A DNA stretch of 64,000 bases, taken from Isochrysis galbana. Taxonomy: Eukaryota; Haptophyta; Isochrysidales; Isochrysidaceae. Each line of letters begins with the position of its first letter. The first letter of the stretch is position 1. This document shows positions 12,115 to 24,856 of the stretch, piece by piece. Made by a program: the position numbers and the translations under genes. The notes beneath the pieces were generated by a model. The model was not told where the DNA came from and made no database searches. It saw nothing but the letters and a program-made list of their open reading frames with translations. The DNA lies in NCBI GenBank assembly GCA_018136815.1, contig CM030944.1, forward strand, positions 377,045 to 441,044. The letters run 5' to 3'.

Positions 12115-12378
12115 CCGTCAAAAGAGGACCAGGTTTTTTTTCTTATCAACATGTGCCTGTTTTCTTATTGGGTAGCCACAATAGTATTATTATTACGAAG
12201 ATGATGAGTACAAAGCTAATCACGCTCCCCCACTCTCTACACACGCCGTAACCCCCAGCTACGCGGGCTGGGGCTGAGTTTTCATTACATTTAATTTTAA
12301 AATACTGCTCTATATACAACTGTGGACATTCGATCGCTCAATTCGACTGATGTCCCACAATTGACGGAACGACACCTC
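12115..12378. repeat. Dispersed repeat, short copy (partner at 2515-3047)
   Basis: Shares both ends with 2515-3047: CCGTCAAAAGAGGACCAGGT at the left, and at the right (12315-12378) the block containing GATCGCTCAATTCGACTGAT and ending GACGGAACGACACCTC. It lacks the tandem array present in the longer copy. Confidence 0.7.
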
Positions 12379-13000
12379 GATGCAGCGCCGTGTTGGGCTG
12401 CCGACAGTCCGACCACCCCCTGACCCTCTGGCATCATGGCCCGCGCAGCCCACCCAGCTCCTCACAGCGCGCGCACGCGGCTACCCTGGCTGCCGCAGGC
12501 GCTACAACCCTGCTCCGCAGAGGCCCCAGCCGCCATAGCCCCCGTCACGAAACACAGACGCCCGCAAAAATGCTTGCTGCAACCGACCCCGTTCGCCACT
12601 CGATTTTGGCATCCGCGACAACTGTCACCTTGGTTCCTTGTCTTCCCCTATCGACGTAATTCCTCTGGTCCAAGCGTCCAAGTTAGGGGCTAAGTTAGAG
12701 ATCAGTACAAATTGTATACCTAAATAGACGGGGGGGTGACAAAAAAAGGAAACCTCGAGTTGCAACTTCTTCTACTTGGTGCTGTGTGTGAGACGTGAAT
12801 CGTGATTTCAACGAGATATCGACCCTGTCCCAAATTGAGTGAATGGAGTCAGACCACGTGTGTGTTTCAACATGTGAAGTGTCAAGTTGAGTCAAGTAAC
12901 CTCCAGGTGACAACGAAAGGTGTTAGCAGGGATGGGGATAATTGAACGCTTTTGGTCTATCCTCTCACTCAATAAATTCCCTCAATTCTGAGATGGTCTC

Positions 13001-13100
13001 NNNNNNNNNNNNNNNNNNNNNNNNNNNNNNNNNNNNNNNNNNNNNNNNNNNNNNNNNNNNNNNNNNNNNNNNNNNNNNNNNNNNNNNNNNNNNNNNNNNN
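13001..13100. other. Assembly gap (100 N)
   Basis: Exactly 100 undetermined bases, the usual length of a gap of unknown size. Frames crossing it are meaningless. The 5' flank of the helicase gene may therefore be incomplete. Confidence 1.
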
Positions 13101-13208
13101 AATTGCGTGTCTCGGTGGGAAAGTCTTCTGATTGAGCATCCATCACAGAGCCGAGCACAGCTCCTCTCTGCCAATCAAGGAATCCGAGCGGCGAGGAGGA
13201 CTGTGAGA

Positions 13209-13305
13209 TCCCCCCCCCCCCCCCCCCCCCCGCGGAAGGGGAGAGGAGATCACCTCTGAGTCCCGACCCTTCCTTCTCTCTCTCTCTCTCCTCTTTCTCG
13301 TCGCT
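13209..13305. repeat. Poly-C and CT tract upstream of helicase gene
   Basis: A run of more than 20 C, then CTCTCTCTCT about 120 bases before the ATG at 13423. Comparable to tracts at the 5' flanks of the other large genes. Confidence 0.8.
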
Positions 13306-13422
13306 CTGGGCGGGGAGAGGCGGGAAGAGCGGAGGGGAAGGGTCATCCATCGATCGCCTTCCGCCCAAGTACTGCGTCCACCCCAACACACAGCTCTCCA
13401 TCATCGTCCACACACCTCTCCC

Positions 13423-16400
13423 ATGGCCATGGCTAAGAAGCGAGGGCCAATCGCCGAGGCAGCAGCGCAGCTGCTGCGTGACGGGCCGCGGCCCCTCGCA
13501 AATCTCTTCTCAGAGCTCTATGATGCCATTCCCACAGCGTTCGCAGAGGTCCGCAGGGAGGGAGGCCCGGTAGATTGGTGCCTCGTCCGCGCAGAGCTCT
13601 TCCATCTGTACAAGCCGCAGCCAAGGGAGAAACCTCACACGTGGAATGTGCGCCTCGCGCCGCCGCAGCGCAAACGAGCTGCCCGGGGGTACGACGCACC
13701 GTGTGCGCACTTTGCGAGGGGTGCGTGCAACTTTGGCGAGCGCTGCCGCTTCGCGCACAGCGGCTCGGAGCGATCTGCCACTGCAGGATCCCTCGCCGTT
13801 CGTCCCTGCGGGCGGGACGACGGACATGCGTCCTCGCAACAGGGCAAAGACTCGGTGCAGCGCTCGTACTCGATCAAGCTAACGGGACTTCCAGCCGATG
13901 CAACAAGAGACCACGTGCAGCGTCTCTGCGCTACCACGCCCTTCGCCCACTCAGTGAAGGGCTTGGCCATCAGACGCCAGAGCAAGAATGATGCCATTGC
14001 TGTTATCGATATGTCAGATGCGTCTGTTGCACGCCGGCTTGTGGCGGCGCTCGACGGCCGGCGGCTGCATGGCAGAGCCGTGCGGGCAGCTATGCAGCCC
14101 GGCGGCTGGGCATGCAGCCGCCCCGCAGGTGGACACGCTGCACCGGCTGCGACAACGGCCTCGGAAGACGTGAGAAAGTTCTGGAGGTGCGACGCTGCTT
14201 TCACTGAAGATTAAATGGGGTCAATCTTTTCTGCGGTCGCACCCGGCGTCAGGCTCGTTGACGATCGCATCCGAGCGCCTGCACACCGTTAGGAGATGGT
14301 CCCCCCCGCCCTCCGCGAGCTATGCCAGCCCACATGATTGCCTGCGCATGCTCATGGGACGCTTTGAGCGTCTACCCATCCCTGCTGCCCGCAGTCGCAT
14401 GACGGCAGCAGTCGAGGGCGGTCTCAAAAAGATCGACGACCTGAGACTGCACGAGCCGAACAACCAGCAGCTATGGTTCGCGTGCTGGTCTGCAGCCGCA
14501 GCGGGCGCTGAGGGTGGCAACCTGAAGGTCCTGCTCATCGTCATGATGATGGCGCCTGCTGGCTCCAACTTCGTCCCACCGGCACACGACGTTGTGCATG
14601 TGCTGAGTCGTGTGGTGTCACAGCCGCCAATGGCGAAGGATGCGGATGGGGAAACATCGGTTTTGGAGCTGGTGCACGACGTACTATCCAAGCGGCTCCT
14701 CGGCAACGAAGGCCACGCCGAGCAGCCTGAGGCAGCGCTCGGTCATCTGCATACGCTCTTGACCGGCTTCTTGTCCAGGGTGCAGAAGATCATTCGGCCT
14801 GATACTCTGATGCGGACGGGGCCGCTCATGGGCCGCTTCGCTCAGACGGGCGCCAACTACGAGCAGGCCCTCCGGCGGGTGATGAGGAGTAGAGCTGCCA
14901 TCTGCGCAGAGCCTGAGCCAAATGCACAACCATGGGAGGGCTGGTTGAGGATGCCGACTGTCGGCTGGCTGATGAGCCCCGGCTGGCTGCAACCTCCGGG
15001 ACTGCGCTCGCAGTACAAGGATGTGGCGGAATTTTGCGAGACGTTGGAGCGGCTGACGACCCTGCTCACATTCTACTGGGGCGCTGGCGCCATTTCTCCT
15101 CGGTGCCGTCACCAACAGCCAGGTAGTGAGGCAACAGATGCAAAGCGATGCGGGGAGCCTCTGCTGACAGCGTGCGCCGCCGGTCGGCCGTGTACGGCGC
15201 TCCTGCCGGGAGGGGGCCAGTGCAACGCGCCCGCTGTGCTGGGCTGCCCTCGCTCTTTCCATGCCCAACAGCTGTGTCAATCGTGCCTCCGCCGGGGACA
15301 GATGTCGCTAATGGGTAACCCAATGCAACAGAAGGCCCCATGCTCGACCGACATCTACGACGCACAGGTCGAGCGCGAACAGATCCGCCGCGATGGCCAC
15401 GTCTATGTGCTCTCTCAGCTTCGCTCGCGTCGGCCGCCGGAGATAGAGCCCAACTGGCACACCACATACCGTCTCAATTGCGCCTCGCTTGTGGCGGTGG
15501 GACGGCTCTCGTGCTCATGCGAGCAGTTGCAGCCCACGTCTCGAATCTGCTGGGCGGAAGTGGTGCCGGTTCTTGTTGCCCAAGGCGCCGACGAGTCGCA
15601 GTCGCGCAAGTCGGGCCGCATCGCGCTGCGCCTGCTCGGTCGATCCGACGTCCGTGCGTTCCCTCCAGCGGCAGACTTTGAGGTCGGCACCAGGGTCTTC
15701 ATCATCGACCTGCGCGTTTTTGTCCCAGAGGTGATTCCCGTGCTTGCCACGTATGCAGATCCTACTCTCGCCGAGCAGCTCGGGCGCATCGCCTTCGTGG
15801 ACCGACTGATAGGCATCGGGACCACACTCAGGCCTAATATCGAGGGTGCGGATGATGTAACGCAACGCGTAATGCAAGCTATCATGCAAAGTGAGATCGA
15901 GGTCTTGCAGCGCATGAATGTTGGGACTCGAGACCGACTGATCAGCCAGATCGAGGAACTAGCAAAACGGGCCAACCTCTACGGTACACAGCTAGATGCG
16001 TTTTGCCAAGGGCTGCAGTATGCTGTACACTGCACGCAAGGGCCTCCTGGCACAGGAAAGAGCTACACCGGCGTCCAACTGATTGCAGCCTTTGATATCA
16101 TCCGTCGAGAGGCCATCCGAGAGGGTCGAGCCGTAGGTCCTATAGTCGTGCTGGCATATAAGAATCATGCTCTCGACGAGATTCTGCTCGACCTGCTCGA
16201 CCTCCCATTCCTCGGGGTGCGCGGCGCCGGAAGCCTCATCCGATGCGGCAAGCCGGACGACCTCTCCCTGAAGCAGTTCACTGAGAGGACCACGTCCTCC
16301 GATATCGCCTGGGAGCGCCAACTAAATGAGCGCCTGAGCGCTTTGCGTGCAGTCCGCGACCTTGGCAACGATCTGCGCGACCTGATCGCCCATTTGCACG

Positions 16401-19400
16401 CCCACATTTCAAGTGCACCGCAGCTAAGCTTCGGAGATCTGCGCCGCACTCTGACCTGCTGGCGCTCCAGTAAGGCGGTGGGAGTTGGCCCGATCCAGCT
16501 CACCAGCGCGCTCATAATGCTTATGGGCCTGCTGGGCGATGCACGCGCTTCACAAGACGCGCAGGATGAGGAAGAAGCCAAAAATGTGGAGATTGCCGTG
16601 GAGAGGCCTTGGAGTCTTGTGCGGAGCAGCCTGGAGGCGTATCAGCGGCTGAATGCCGCACTTACTGCCGCCGCCGGCTCGGCTTTCGACGACGTGGCTG
16701 CGTTGGCATGCATTAGGGATCTAGCCGAAGGTGCCGTGCACTGGGCAAATCCAATCGAGAGCATTCAGGGCACAGAAGCTGCCAGCCGCACCGCCACGCT
16801 GCTAGAGGCGTGGCTGAGTGGTGTTAATCCGCCACCTCGTTGCATGTCGGCAGAGGAGGATGCTGTGGGCCCGCAAAACGACGAAGGGGCACCGAACTTT
16901 CTGTGCCTGAACGTTGCGTGCAACCCGAGCCCATACTGTTCTGCATTGCACATGTGTGTCCACGAATCTGGCTGCAGGCAGCGCCGCTCCCGCACGCTTG
17001 CTGGTTGCGTTTGCTGCGAGCTGCACCGTTGCCAGGCGCGAGGCGACCGGCTGTGCTTAGCGGCAAGCTTGGGCGGCTCCCGATTCTGCGCGGATCACAG
17101 CTGCAGCGCTTGCGTGCATATGCACCAGCAGACGGGTGCAGACATCGAGCAGGCGTTCGGACAGGCGTGCGAGCAGCATACATGCACCATCCGCAACTGT
17201 GCGAACATCATGTATGGCCCCGGCGTTGCATACTGCCAGCGGCACTCATGCGGTAGGTTGCCCGCCCCCCCATCTTCTTCTCTTGTGTGCACTCAAAACC
17301 GATATTTGCTGAAGCTTATTGGCCGTTCCGCCGCACAGGCGAGTGTCTTCGTACTGGTCCCGACTCGGTGCTCCCAGCAATGCCTAATAGCTCCCTGTGC
17401 AAGGATCACAAATGCATGGCTGATGGTTGCGCTCATCTTCGGGATTCCGCCGCAGATGTGCCGCAGCAGTACTGCAGGTACCATGCGTGCTACAGGTGCG
17501 TCGGCATTCGCCAGGTTGTCGACCCGCAGCTTCCAGAGTCTGGGCTATGCGCAGACCACCGCTGCCAATTCAAGCCGACTGCTGCCCAAGAGAGTGTACT
17601 CTGCAAGTGTCTAAGTTTTGGAAACTCGCGACTTTGTGAGTGGCACTCGTGCAGGGTCTGCCTCGATTTGGCGTGCAAAGGATGCGTTGCATGGGAGCAC
17701 ATCCAGCCTGCAATCACAGAATACCCTCGAAACGTGTGCTTGCTCCACCGCCTGTGCAGCGCCATCGGTCCGAATGGCGCAATGTGCGAGAACCTAGCCG
17801 ATGGAGAACAGCACTTTTGCGCAGAGCACAGGCGCAGCACGGGGCAGAAGCGTGCTCTTCAGGAAAGTAACCAAGCACTCGTCGCGCAGATATGTCACGG
17901 AATTACCAAGAAGGGTAGGCCGTGCAAGACAAGGGGCCAAGATGCACAGGGCGTCAAGTTCTACTGCGACGCGCACGCCGACCAAGCTTCCTCGTCCGAG
18001 GAAGAAGTTGACTCTGAGGAGCAAGGTTGTGATCTGACAGACGGAGAGGACGCCGAGCCTATCCCGCCGGTGGTGAAGTTGATCAACTGGTTGACAGCCG
18101 GAAGTCTCTACTCAGGCTCGACATTTGCTCCCAAGCTTGATGAGGCCATTCCAGACCTACCTGTGGAAGGAGTCGCCGAGCCGATGCTTGTCGACCGGCC
18201 TGCCGGGCCGGAAGCTCCCAAAACAGTCGCCGAGCCGATGCTTGTCGACCGACCTGCAGGGCCGGAAGCTCCCAAGCCGCAGCTAGCACAGGCCCCATCG
18301 GCCACCTTGGCAAAAACGTGCTCTCGAGTCCTTGAGACGGAGCAGCAGGTTGCACAAGTCTTGCGCGATGCTATCAAGCCAGATTCGTGGGAGCGAGGGC
18401 TCTGGCGATCTCGCGTTGAGAACGTCAGCTCGCTATCCGAGCTTGCAGATTTGCTCAAGATCTTCGAGGCTTCCCTGCCGCCGTGGGTGCTAGGCAAGCT
18501 CTGGGCCGCGACTGCGCGCAACGACTGGGTGCGCAGCCTCGAGCGGCTCTATCGCTGCGAGGGGTCGTCAAACTCTCTCGTTGATCCGCACGACGAGCTG
18601 AACTCGCTACTCGATACCTTGATAGTCTGCCTCGAGCGAATCACTAGCCTCGAGCCAGGTAAAGATACGTGCGGCGAAGCTGCAATGATGCCGCCGTCTG
18701 TTTACGGCCATCCGGCTGAGGCTGCGGAAGAGCAATGTGCTGAGCAGGAGGTTACTATCGACGACTCTCTCGCCATCGGCATACTTGACCCAGACGAGCT
18801 CGAGTACAACGAGGCTGAGTACGAGGGGGAGCAAGCTGAGGTGAACGAGGAGCAACACCGTTTACATGAGGTGCTGGGCGAAAACGCAGCATCGGAGGTG
18901 GACTCGGAAGCGGCGTCTGACGACGAGATAGAAGTCGCGCGCCCTCCCGGCAAGTTGACGGCCACTGATTTTGATCGGCTCGTTACGTCGGTTCAGCGTT
19001 GGTCCTGGAAAATGCCGCTTGAACAGCGTTGGCTAGCACTGGCATCGTGCCTCGAGCGTATGGGCGACATAGTGACCATACTGAGGACCCTCGCTGAGCC
19101 GCAGGTCGATGAAGCACGGCGCAACCGCGCTGAGGCCTCGGCAGCATCCTTCAAAAAGGCTCGCATCATCGGTGCCACGGTGGTCGGTGCCGCGCGGCGA
19201 CTTGAGGCGCTGAGAGCGGCGGAGCCATTCGCGGTTGTTGTGGAGGAGGCGTGCGAAGTGATGGAGCCGACACTGATGGCGGTCTTATCTGTTCCTTCGC
19301 TTTGCAAACTCGAGCTTGTGGGCGACCACCGGCAGCTCCCCGCCTTCGTTCAGCAGTGCTGGTTTAACCTCGAGACAACGATCCCCTCGCTGAAGGTGTC

Positions 19401-22400
19401 ACTCTTTGAGCGGCTTGTCACGGGAGGTCAGGACGAGGAAGGCGTCGTGACGTGCACCGTCCTCGACGAGCAGCGGCGCATGCGCCCGGCGATCGCCGCG
19501 CTCACCAGCGGCCACTACGCAGATTTGGTCGATATCAAGTGCCACTCGTGGACTCGCACGCAACGCGTTGGCGACAAGGTGATTGCCAACGTCCCAAAAA
19601 GCCGTGGTAGCGCTCTGCGAGCCGAGCGCGAGCTATGGCATGCCAAGGGCATGCTGGTGCCGGGCATCGTCGCGCAGCAGTTCTTTTGGAACCTTGAGGG
19701 CAACCGACAGGGCAAGCCTATGGCGGGCCTTTCCGCCTGCAATTATGTGGAGGCCGAGGCCGTGGCCAACTTCGTCAAGTATCTGACCGGCCCATGCAGC
19801 ATCCCACCTGCCAGTATCAGCGTCATAACGCCATACAAGGGGCAGAAGATGGCAATCATCAAGGCGCTGCGCACGATCGTGCCGAGTGCAGTCCCAAGGC
19901 CAGCCTTCACGCAGCAAGGCAAGGGCGGCAAGGGAAATGTACGCTCCACGGTTGACAGTGAGAGTGCAGTGCTCGTCTCAACTGTAGATCGCTATCAAGG
20001 CGACGAGAATGACATTGTCCTGCTTTCGCTGGTCCGCACAAGGCCGGGCAATCGATTTGTCGCTCTGAAGAATCGCTTCATCGTAGCAGCCTCGCGCGCC
20101 AGAATGGGCTTCTACATCTTTGGTTCTTCTGAGGCCATCGCGCAGAGCGCTTCTGGACGCCGTGGCCCCGAACACTGGGTTGGCCTCTTGAACCAGCTTA
20201 GTGCGGACGGCTATGCTACGGGCGGCAATGCTGGTTCAGCGTTCATGGCGGAATGCCAGCCCTGTGAGGCGACTTCTGGCGTCGGCATTTGCATTCCTAT
20301 TTGCTGTCCGCGCCATCCAGAGATGCGCCTCGAGGTGCAGTGCGGTTGTACCGACTCAAAGTGCATGAAGGTACACTTCCCTCGCGGCAGCACGAGCTCC
20401 TGGAACACATTTTGCGCGAAACGTTGTTCGAAGAAACTCGAATGGTGCGGGCATTTCTGCAGTGTTCCTTGCCACTCGCCGGTCACTCAGCCGCACACAC
20501 TCGCCGAGCAGTGCCCGGAGAGTATGGTCCGCCCTTGTGAGGACCATCCCGATGTTCCGCTGCATTGCGGCGCTCTTTTTCAGAGTTCAAGCACGCGAAA
20601 CCTTAGCCTCGCCGATGCCTTGAGTCCAGAGAGCTTCCGCTGTGAGATTGAGATGGAGTACAGGCTGCCAGGCTGCCCACACCGCGTGACCCTTAAATGC
20701 TTTGAGCACCAGCAGCTGCTTGTAGGAGAGCTTCAGCTGCCCCCATGCAAGGAGACCGTGGATGACTGGCACCACCCGACGTGCAACCATGTCTTCAAGT
20801 CGCCACAATGCTTTTGGCGCCGTGAAGCCGAGGCGAATCCGCCTGATTGCATGGAGACGATCACAATCGTCAAACCTTGTGGTTGTAGAGCCAAAATTCC
20901 GTGCCATGAGCGTGCGGCGGAGAGCAGCGCCGCCAAGTGCCTCGTGTCGGTCAACATGGAGCGCCCACGGTGTACGCACATGCTGTCGCTAAAATGCTTT
21001 GAGCGAACCGCGCTATGGAACCTCTGGTTGAGAGAGGCGGGGGAGCGCGCGCAGCGGCTTCATGTGAACGAGCCAAGGTCGGTAGAGGTCTTGTTCGACG
21101 AAGCGTATGGCCGATCTGAGACCGTGCTCTCATCCTTGCTACCGGATATCAAGTCCAAGGTGCCGGAGTGCAGCGTCCATGTCAAGTACGTGCTCCCATG
21201 CGGCCACTGCATTCAAGACGTCCCCTGCGCGATCGCATTCCGCTGGGCAGATCCTGCCGACAGCGCAGCACCCCCATCGTGCAAGGAGCTGGTCACCCTC
21301 CACAGCAAGCTTTGCGGCCACGTGGTGCGGGCAGAATGCTGGGTTACGACCAGTGAGGAGTGGAATGCTTTCCCACGCCTGTGTGATCCGGTGGTGGACG
21401 GTGGAGCGCTCCCTGAGGGCCAGTTGGATAGCATGCCCAAATTGCCGTCCGTCATTGCAAGGATTGTAGTAGCGTGGTGTCCACAACGAGCAGAAGTGCG
21501 GCGCCACTGTGAGCATATAACGGAGGTGGCGTGCTCGCACATCCTTTCTAGGCGCCTGCCAAAATGTAGGGAGCTAGTGCCTCGCCGGCTTGACCTCTGC
21601 GGGCATGACGTTTTCGTCGCGTGCCACCAAAAGACTAAGGACCGGCTAGAGTGCCACGCTGTCGTCGACACGCCGTTCACCTTCTCTTGTGGTCGTCACA
21701 TAAAGCTGCCTGGCACCTGCCGCAAACTCCGCATGCTCCAAGAGCTCAACCCGCCTTGCGATGAACTTATCGCATGCTCGCGCTTCCGTTGTGGCCACAA
21801 AGTATCCCTGCCGTGCCGCCTCGAGGTGCTGGCCACGGCCGACACCTCTCATACGGGCAAGCGCCTCGAGGGCGAGGAGGTCAAAGCGGGCGAGGAGTAC
21901 TGCACAGTGGCTGACGAGCTGCCCGCGTGCGACACGCTAGTTCTCTTCCGTAGCGAATGCGGGCATGGCAGGACGAATATCCCGTGCGATCTCGCATTCA
22001 AGTGGGCAGCCGCATCGGCGATGGTGCCCCCGTGCGAGACGCTTGTTGATATAGACAACCCTTTGTGCGGCCACGCACTGCGAGTGAGGTGCCATGAGGC
22101 TGAGCACCTAGCGCAGTTGGACTTGTGGGGGCATTTGCGCGATGGAGAGGAGCCTTGGTGCGAGTTGGCGACGGTGGGCTTTGACGAGACGGGTGAGCCG
22201 ATCAAGCGGCTACTTGTTGCGCATGATGCGCCCCGGCCCAACCTAGGCCAGGTTTGTCAGTCGGATGTGCAGCTCCTCGGGTCAGGTGGCTGTGGCTGCC
22301 TGATCCTGCGAGAATGTGGACACACCGAACAAGTAAGCTGCATCAACGTGCATCGAGCTCTCGACGTCGGCCGGTGCAACGAGCTCGTCTGCATTGCTTG

Positions 22401-24333
22401 TCCCGAGTGCATGCACGATACGTGCGTGCCGTGCCATCGTGAGCGGTCCATTAAGGCATGTGAGGTGATGCACAAGTGCGAGCAAAAGCTGAACAAGTTG
22501 TGCAGGACCTGCAACGTGAACGAGCTGTCCGTGCCATGCTTCAAGCTCGACGTTCACTGCGACGCCCAGGTTTCGGCCTCCCTTCCCTGCGGCCATGAGG
22601 TCACTTGGATGTGCGGCAAGGAGGCTGATCCACGTGACCGCAGCCATTTATGTGCCGAGTGCTTGCTCCCGGCATGGAAGCTTGTACTCAATGAGCCATC
22701 CCCTGTACTCGACTTTGAGCAGCTGCGGGTGCATGCTGTTGCCAATCTCGATGCAAGATTCTTTCAGTTGGAGCGCGACTTGGCGGACACAAGCCTGGTC
22801 AAAGGCTGGAGAGAGCGACTCATCCAGGTACAACGGAACATTGTGAACATTCACTGCGACCTTCTTCAAGGGTGCATTGATAACGGCGAGCTATGGGAGG
22901 AGCGTGCCGATCCGCCCAACCTGAGCAAGACGTCAAGCTTCGAAGCCGTCTTCTGGCACGTAGAGGAAGATGCGAATGGCGATGAGGCGGCCATTCGCAA
23001 AGCATTCGAGCCACGGATCACTCCTTATGGCATGGGTACCGCAGTGCTGCCACTCACTCTGGACAATCTTAAGTGTCGAACATCATCGGACGACCTGACC
23101 TTGCGGATTTGTGTGGGAATGGCCTTCCGCTTTAAGTCGTTGGTGGGCGCTGAACCATTCATGGCCAGGAGCATGAGCAAGACAAGAGCGCCGAAAAATG
23201 CTAGGCAAGGGGGAAAGGCGCAAGAACGTGAGAAGAAAATGAAGCGCGCGCAGCAGCTCGCGGTTGAAAAGGCTAATCGGCTCTCGCAGGCGGCCATGCG
23301 CAAAGGCTTCGACCACGTGCTGCCATGCACGAACTCGGCTGACGATGCCCTGCGTGTCTATTGGCAACCCGGAGCCGTCATACCCCTCTGCGTCGTCAAG
23401 CTCCAAATCCACCGCTCGTGTGGCGCTTGCGGCAGTAGCAGATTTAGCCCGAGGGACGGTGCACCTGCTGACGGCCACGACTTCTTGTGTTGGGGCTGCC
23501 GAAGGGATTGCATTATCTGTTTCGAGAGCTTCGCAGTGGGCCAAGGCATCGAGTGCTCATCGCATGGCGATCGGCATTTCATGTGTCGGGAATGTCTGCA
23601 AGGGCACGCTACTCACGCTTCACATCCGGACGCAATCGAGAACTTCCGCCGTCGTGGCGGCGTCACATGCCCGATGAACGGCTGCCAGGCAACCCCGTTT
23701 ACGGAGCAAGAGTTGGCAAAGCACTTGTCCAAGGAAGACTTTGAGGCATTCACTCAAGCGAAGCGGATGCTGCTGGAAGCGACTTTGATAGCACGGATCA
23801 AGGCCGATAATGATCAGCGGGAGGCGGTGGAGGCGGCGCAGGCGTTGCGGCTAAGGCGTAAGGCGCACGTTGTGGACAAGATCCTGACTTTGGCTTGTCC
23901 GCGTTGTGAGCAGGCATTCGTCGACTTTGAAGGCTGCTTGGCTCTGAGGTGTGCGCGAGGCGGCTGTGGCTGCGCCTTCTGCGGCTTATGCCAAAAGGTG
24001 AATTCGTGCTGACACAAGGACGTCTGCCGAATACCTTGTAGAGCCACGACTGCGCACCTGATTGCTCTCACTATTGCTTACTTTCGTTCCCTGCAGGATT
24101 GCGGTGAAGATGCGCATGCCCATGTCCGAAGTTGCCCAGACAACCCCAAGGCCAACGAGTACTTTTGCGACGGGCCGACGTTTGAGCGCGTGCAGAACGT
24201 GCGCCGCACGCGGAGACTCCGCGCCTACTTGGAGACATTAGCAGATGAACCTCGGAGAGAGACCTTGAACGACTGCAATCAGGAGTTGCGAGCTCTTGGG
24301 TTGAATCTGAATCAATTCCACGGGACCCCTTAA
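13423..24333 (+). CDS. ZNFX1/UPF1-type RNA helicase with CCCH, RRM-like, NFX1-type and RING/IBR domains
   Basis: Exons: 13423 to about 14170-14195, about 14253-14293 to 17252, 17339-23997, 24097-24333; about 3,545 residues. Introns 17253-17338 and 23998-24096 are clear GT-AG and restore the frame; the first junction is ambiguous. Domains: CCCH finger CX7CX5CX3H (residues about 92-114); RRM-like segment 145-225; SF1 helicase with Walker A GPPGTGKS near 845, EEACE in place of the Walker B DEAAE near 1883, then GDHRQLP, DEQRRM, TPYKGQ, VDRYQGDE and ASRARMG; repeated C..C..CGH NFX1-type fingers about 2350-3010; RING plus IBR about 3269-3530, where the last splice joins CQK to DCGEDAHAH. Family knowledge: ZNFX1-type helicases bind RNA in silencing or antiviral pathways, and RING/IBR proteins transfer ubiquitin. 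Odd: about 1,040 residues separate Walker A and B, filled partly by a Cys/His array. Confidence 0.85.
16900..17980 (+). other. Cys/His-rich finger array inserted in the helicase core
   Basis: About 330 residues (roughly 1131-1460, crossing the 17253-17338 intron) with regularly spaced C, H and C..H.C motifs such as CADHSC, CQRHSC, CKDHKC, CRYHAC, CADHRC and CEWHSC. It lies between helicase motifs I and II and looks like a run of small zinc-binding modules. It does not match the NFX1-type finger spacing seen later in the protein. Confidence 0.7.
18175..18276 (+). repeat. 54-bp direct duplication inside the helicase gene
   Basis: Two adjacent copies encode AEPMLVDRPAGPEAPK. They differ by only a few bases, so the duplication is young. 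It lies in the acidic linker after the Cys/His array. Confidence 0.9.
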
Positions 24334-24719
24334 ACCGCCCCTATGAGAGGGACGCCCACGGCTTGGGTCTAGGGCCATGTTTGGGCCCCTCCTAGTAACT
24401 TTCGATTCTGTTTACATTGCCACTCCTCCCGGTTTCTATTTCCCCTCTCTCGTATTCCCCTCCCCCATTCTCCCGTACATAAGTTGCAAAAAAGCAGTCG
24501 CAGGTAGCCTACTACCTAACTCCCCGACTAATGTGGGAGGAAGCCTCGCAACGCCACATGTGATTGCAGCCTGAACTCTAGGATCCATCACAGTCTATAT
24601 AACGAGAGTAGTAAAAAAATAGTTTTCAAAACTCCGCACTCCGCCACCAACGTCCAACGTTGCATAGTATGGGAGCACTAGAAATACAGACGAGGATTAA
24701 TACAACAACAACAACAAAT

Positions 24720-24856
24720 CCTTTTAATATTCACGACTCGCACGTGGCACTGGAACTCTACTGTGTAGCCACGCCCCAGGCCCTTACTTTTTACTTAGCT
24801 TTCCCCCTTAACCTGCCTTGCAGCTCATCCCTCATTCCCCCCTTGTTCTTGTTCGT
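24720..24856 (+). mobile_element. Fragment of the CCTTTTAATATTC element family
   Basis: Begins CCTTTTAATATTCACGACTC and continues with GTGGCACTGG and TGTAGCCACGCCC. This matches an arm of the 56723-57713 element, as far as about 24840. It is followed directly by another repeat. Confidence 0.6.

Larger units (their letters stand above)
10996..13422. other. Intergenic region, repeats and an assembly gap
   Basis: No convincing gene. It holds the 3' flank of the proline-rich gene, a short tandem CCCTAG run near 11777, two dispersed-repeat copies, a run of 100 undetermined bases and a C/CT tract before the helicase gene. Short frames here have no recognisable motifs. Confidence 0.6.

Noticed and set aside
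12942..13259. Frames running through the N block
   Set aside because: Translation of undetermined bases has no meaning.
20211..22647. Several 90-130 residue frames antisense to the NFX1-type finger region
   Set aside because: Mirror images of Cys/His codons (Ala/Thr/Val-rich); no independent support.
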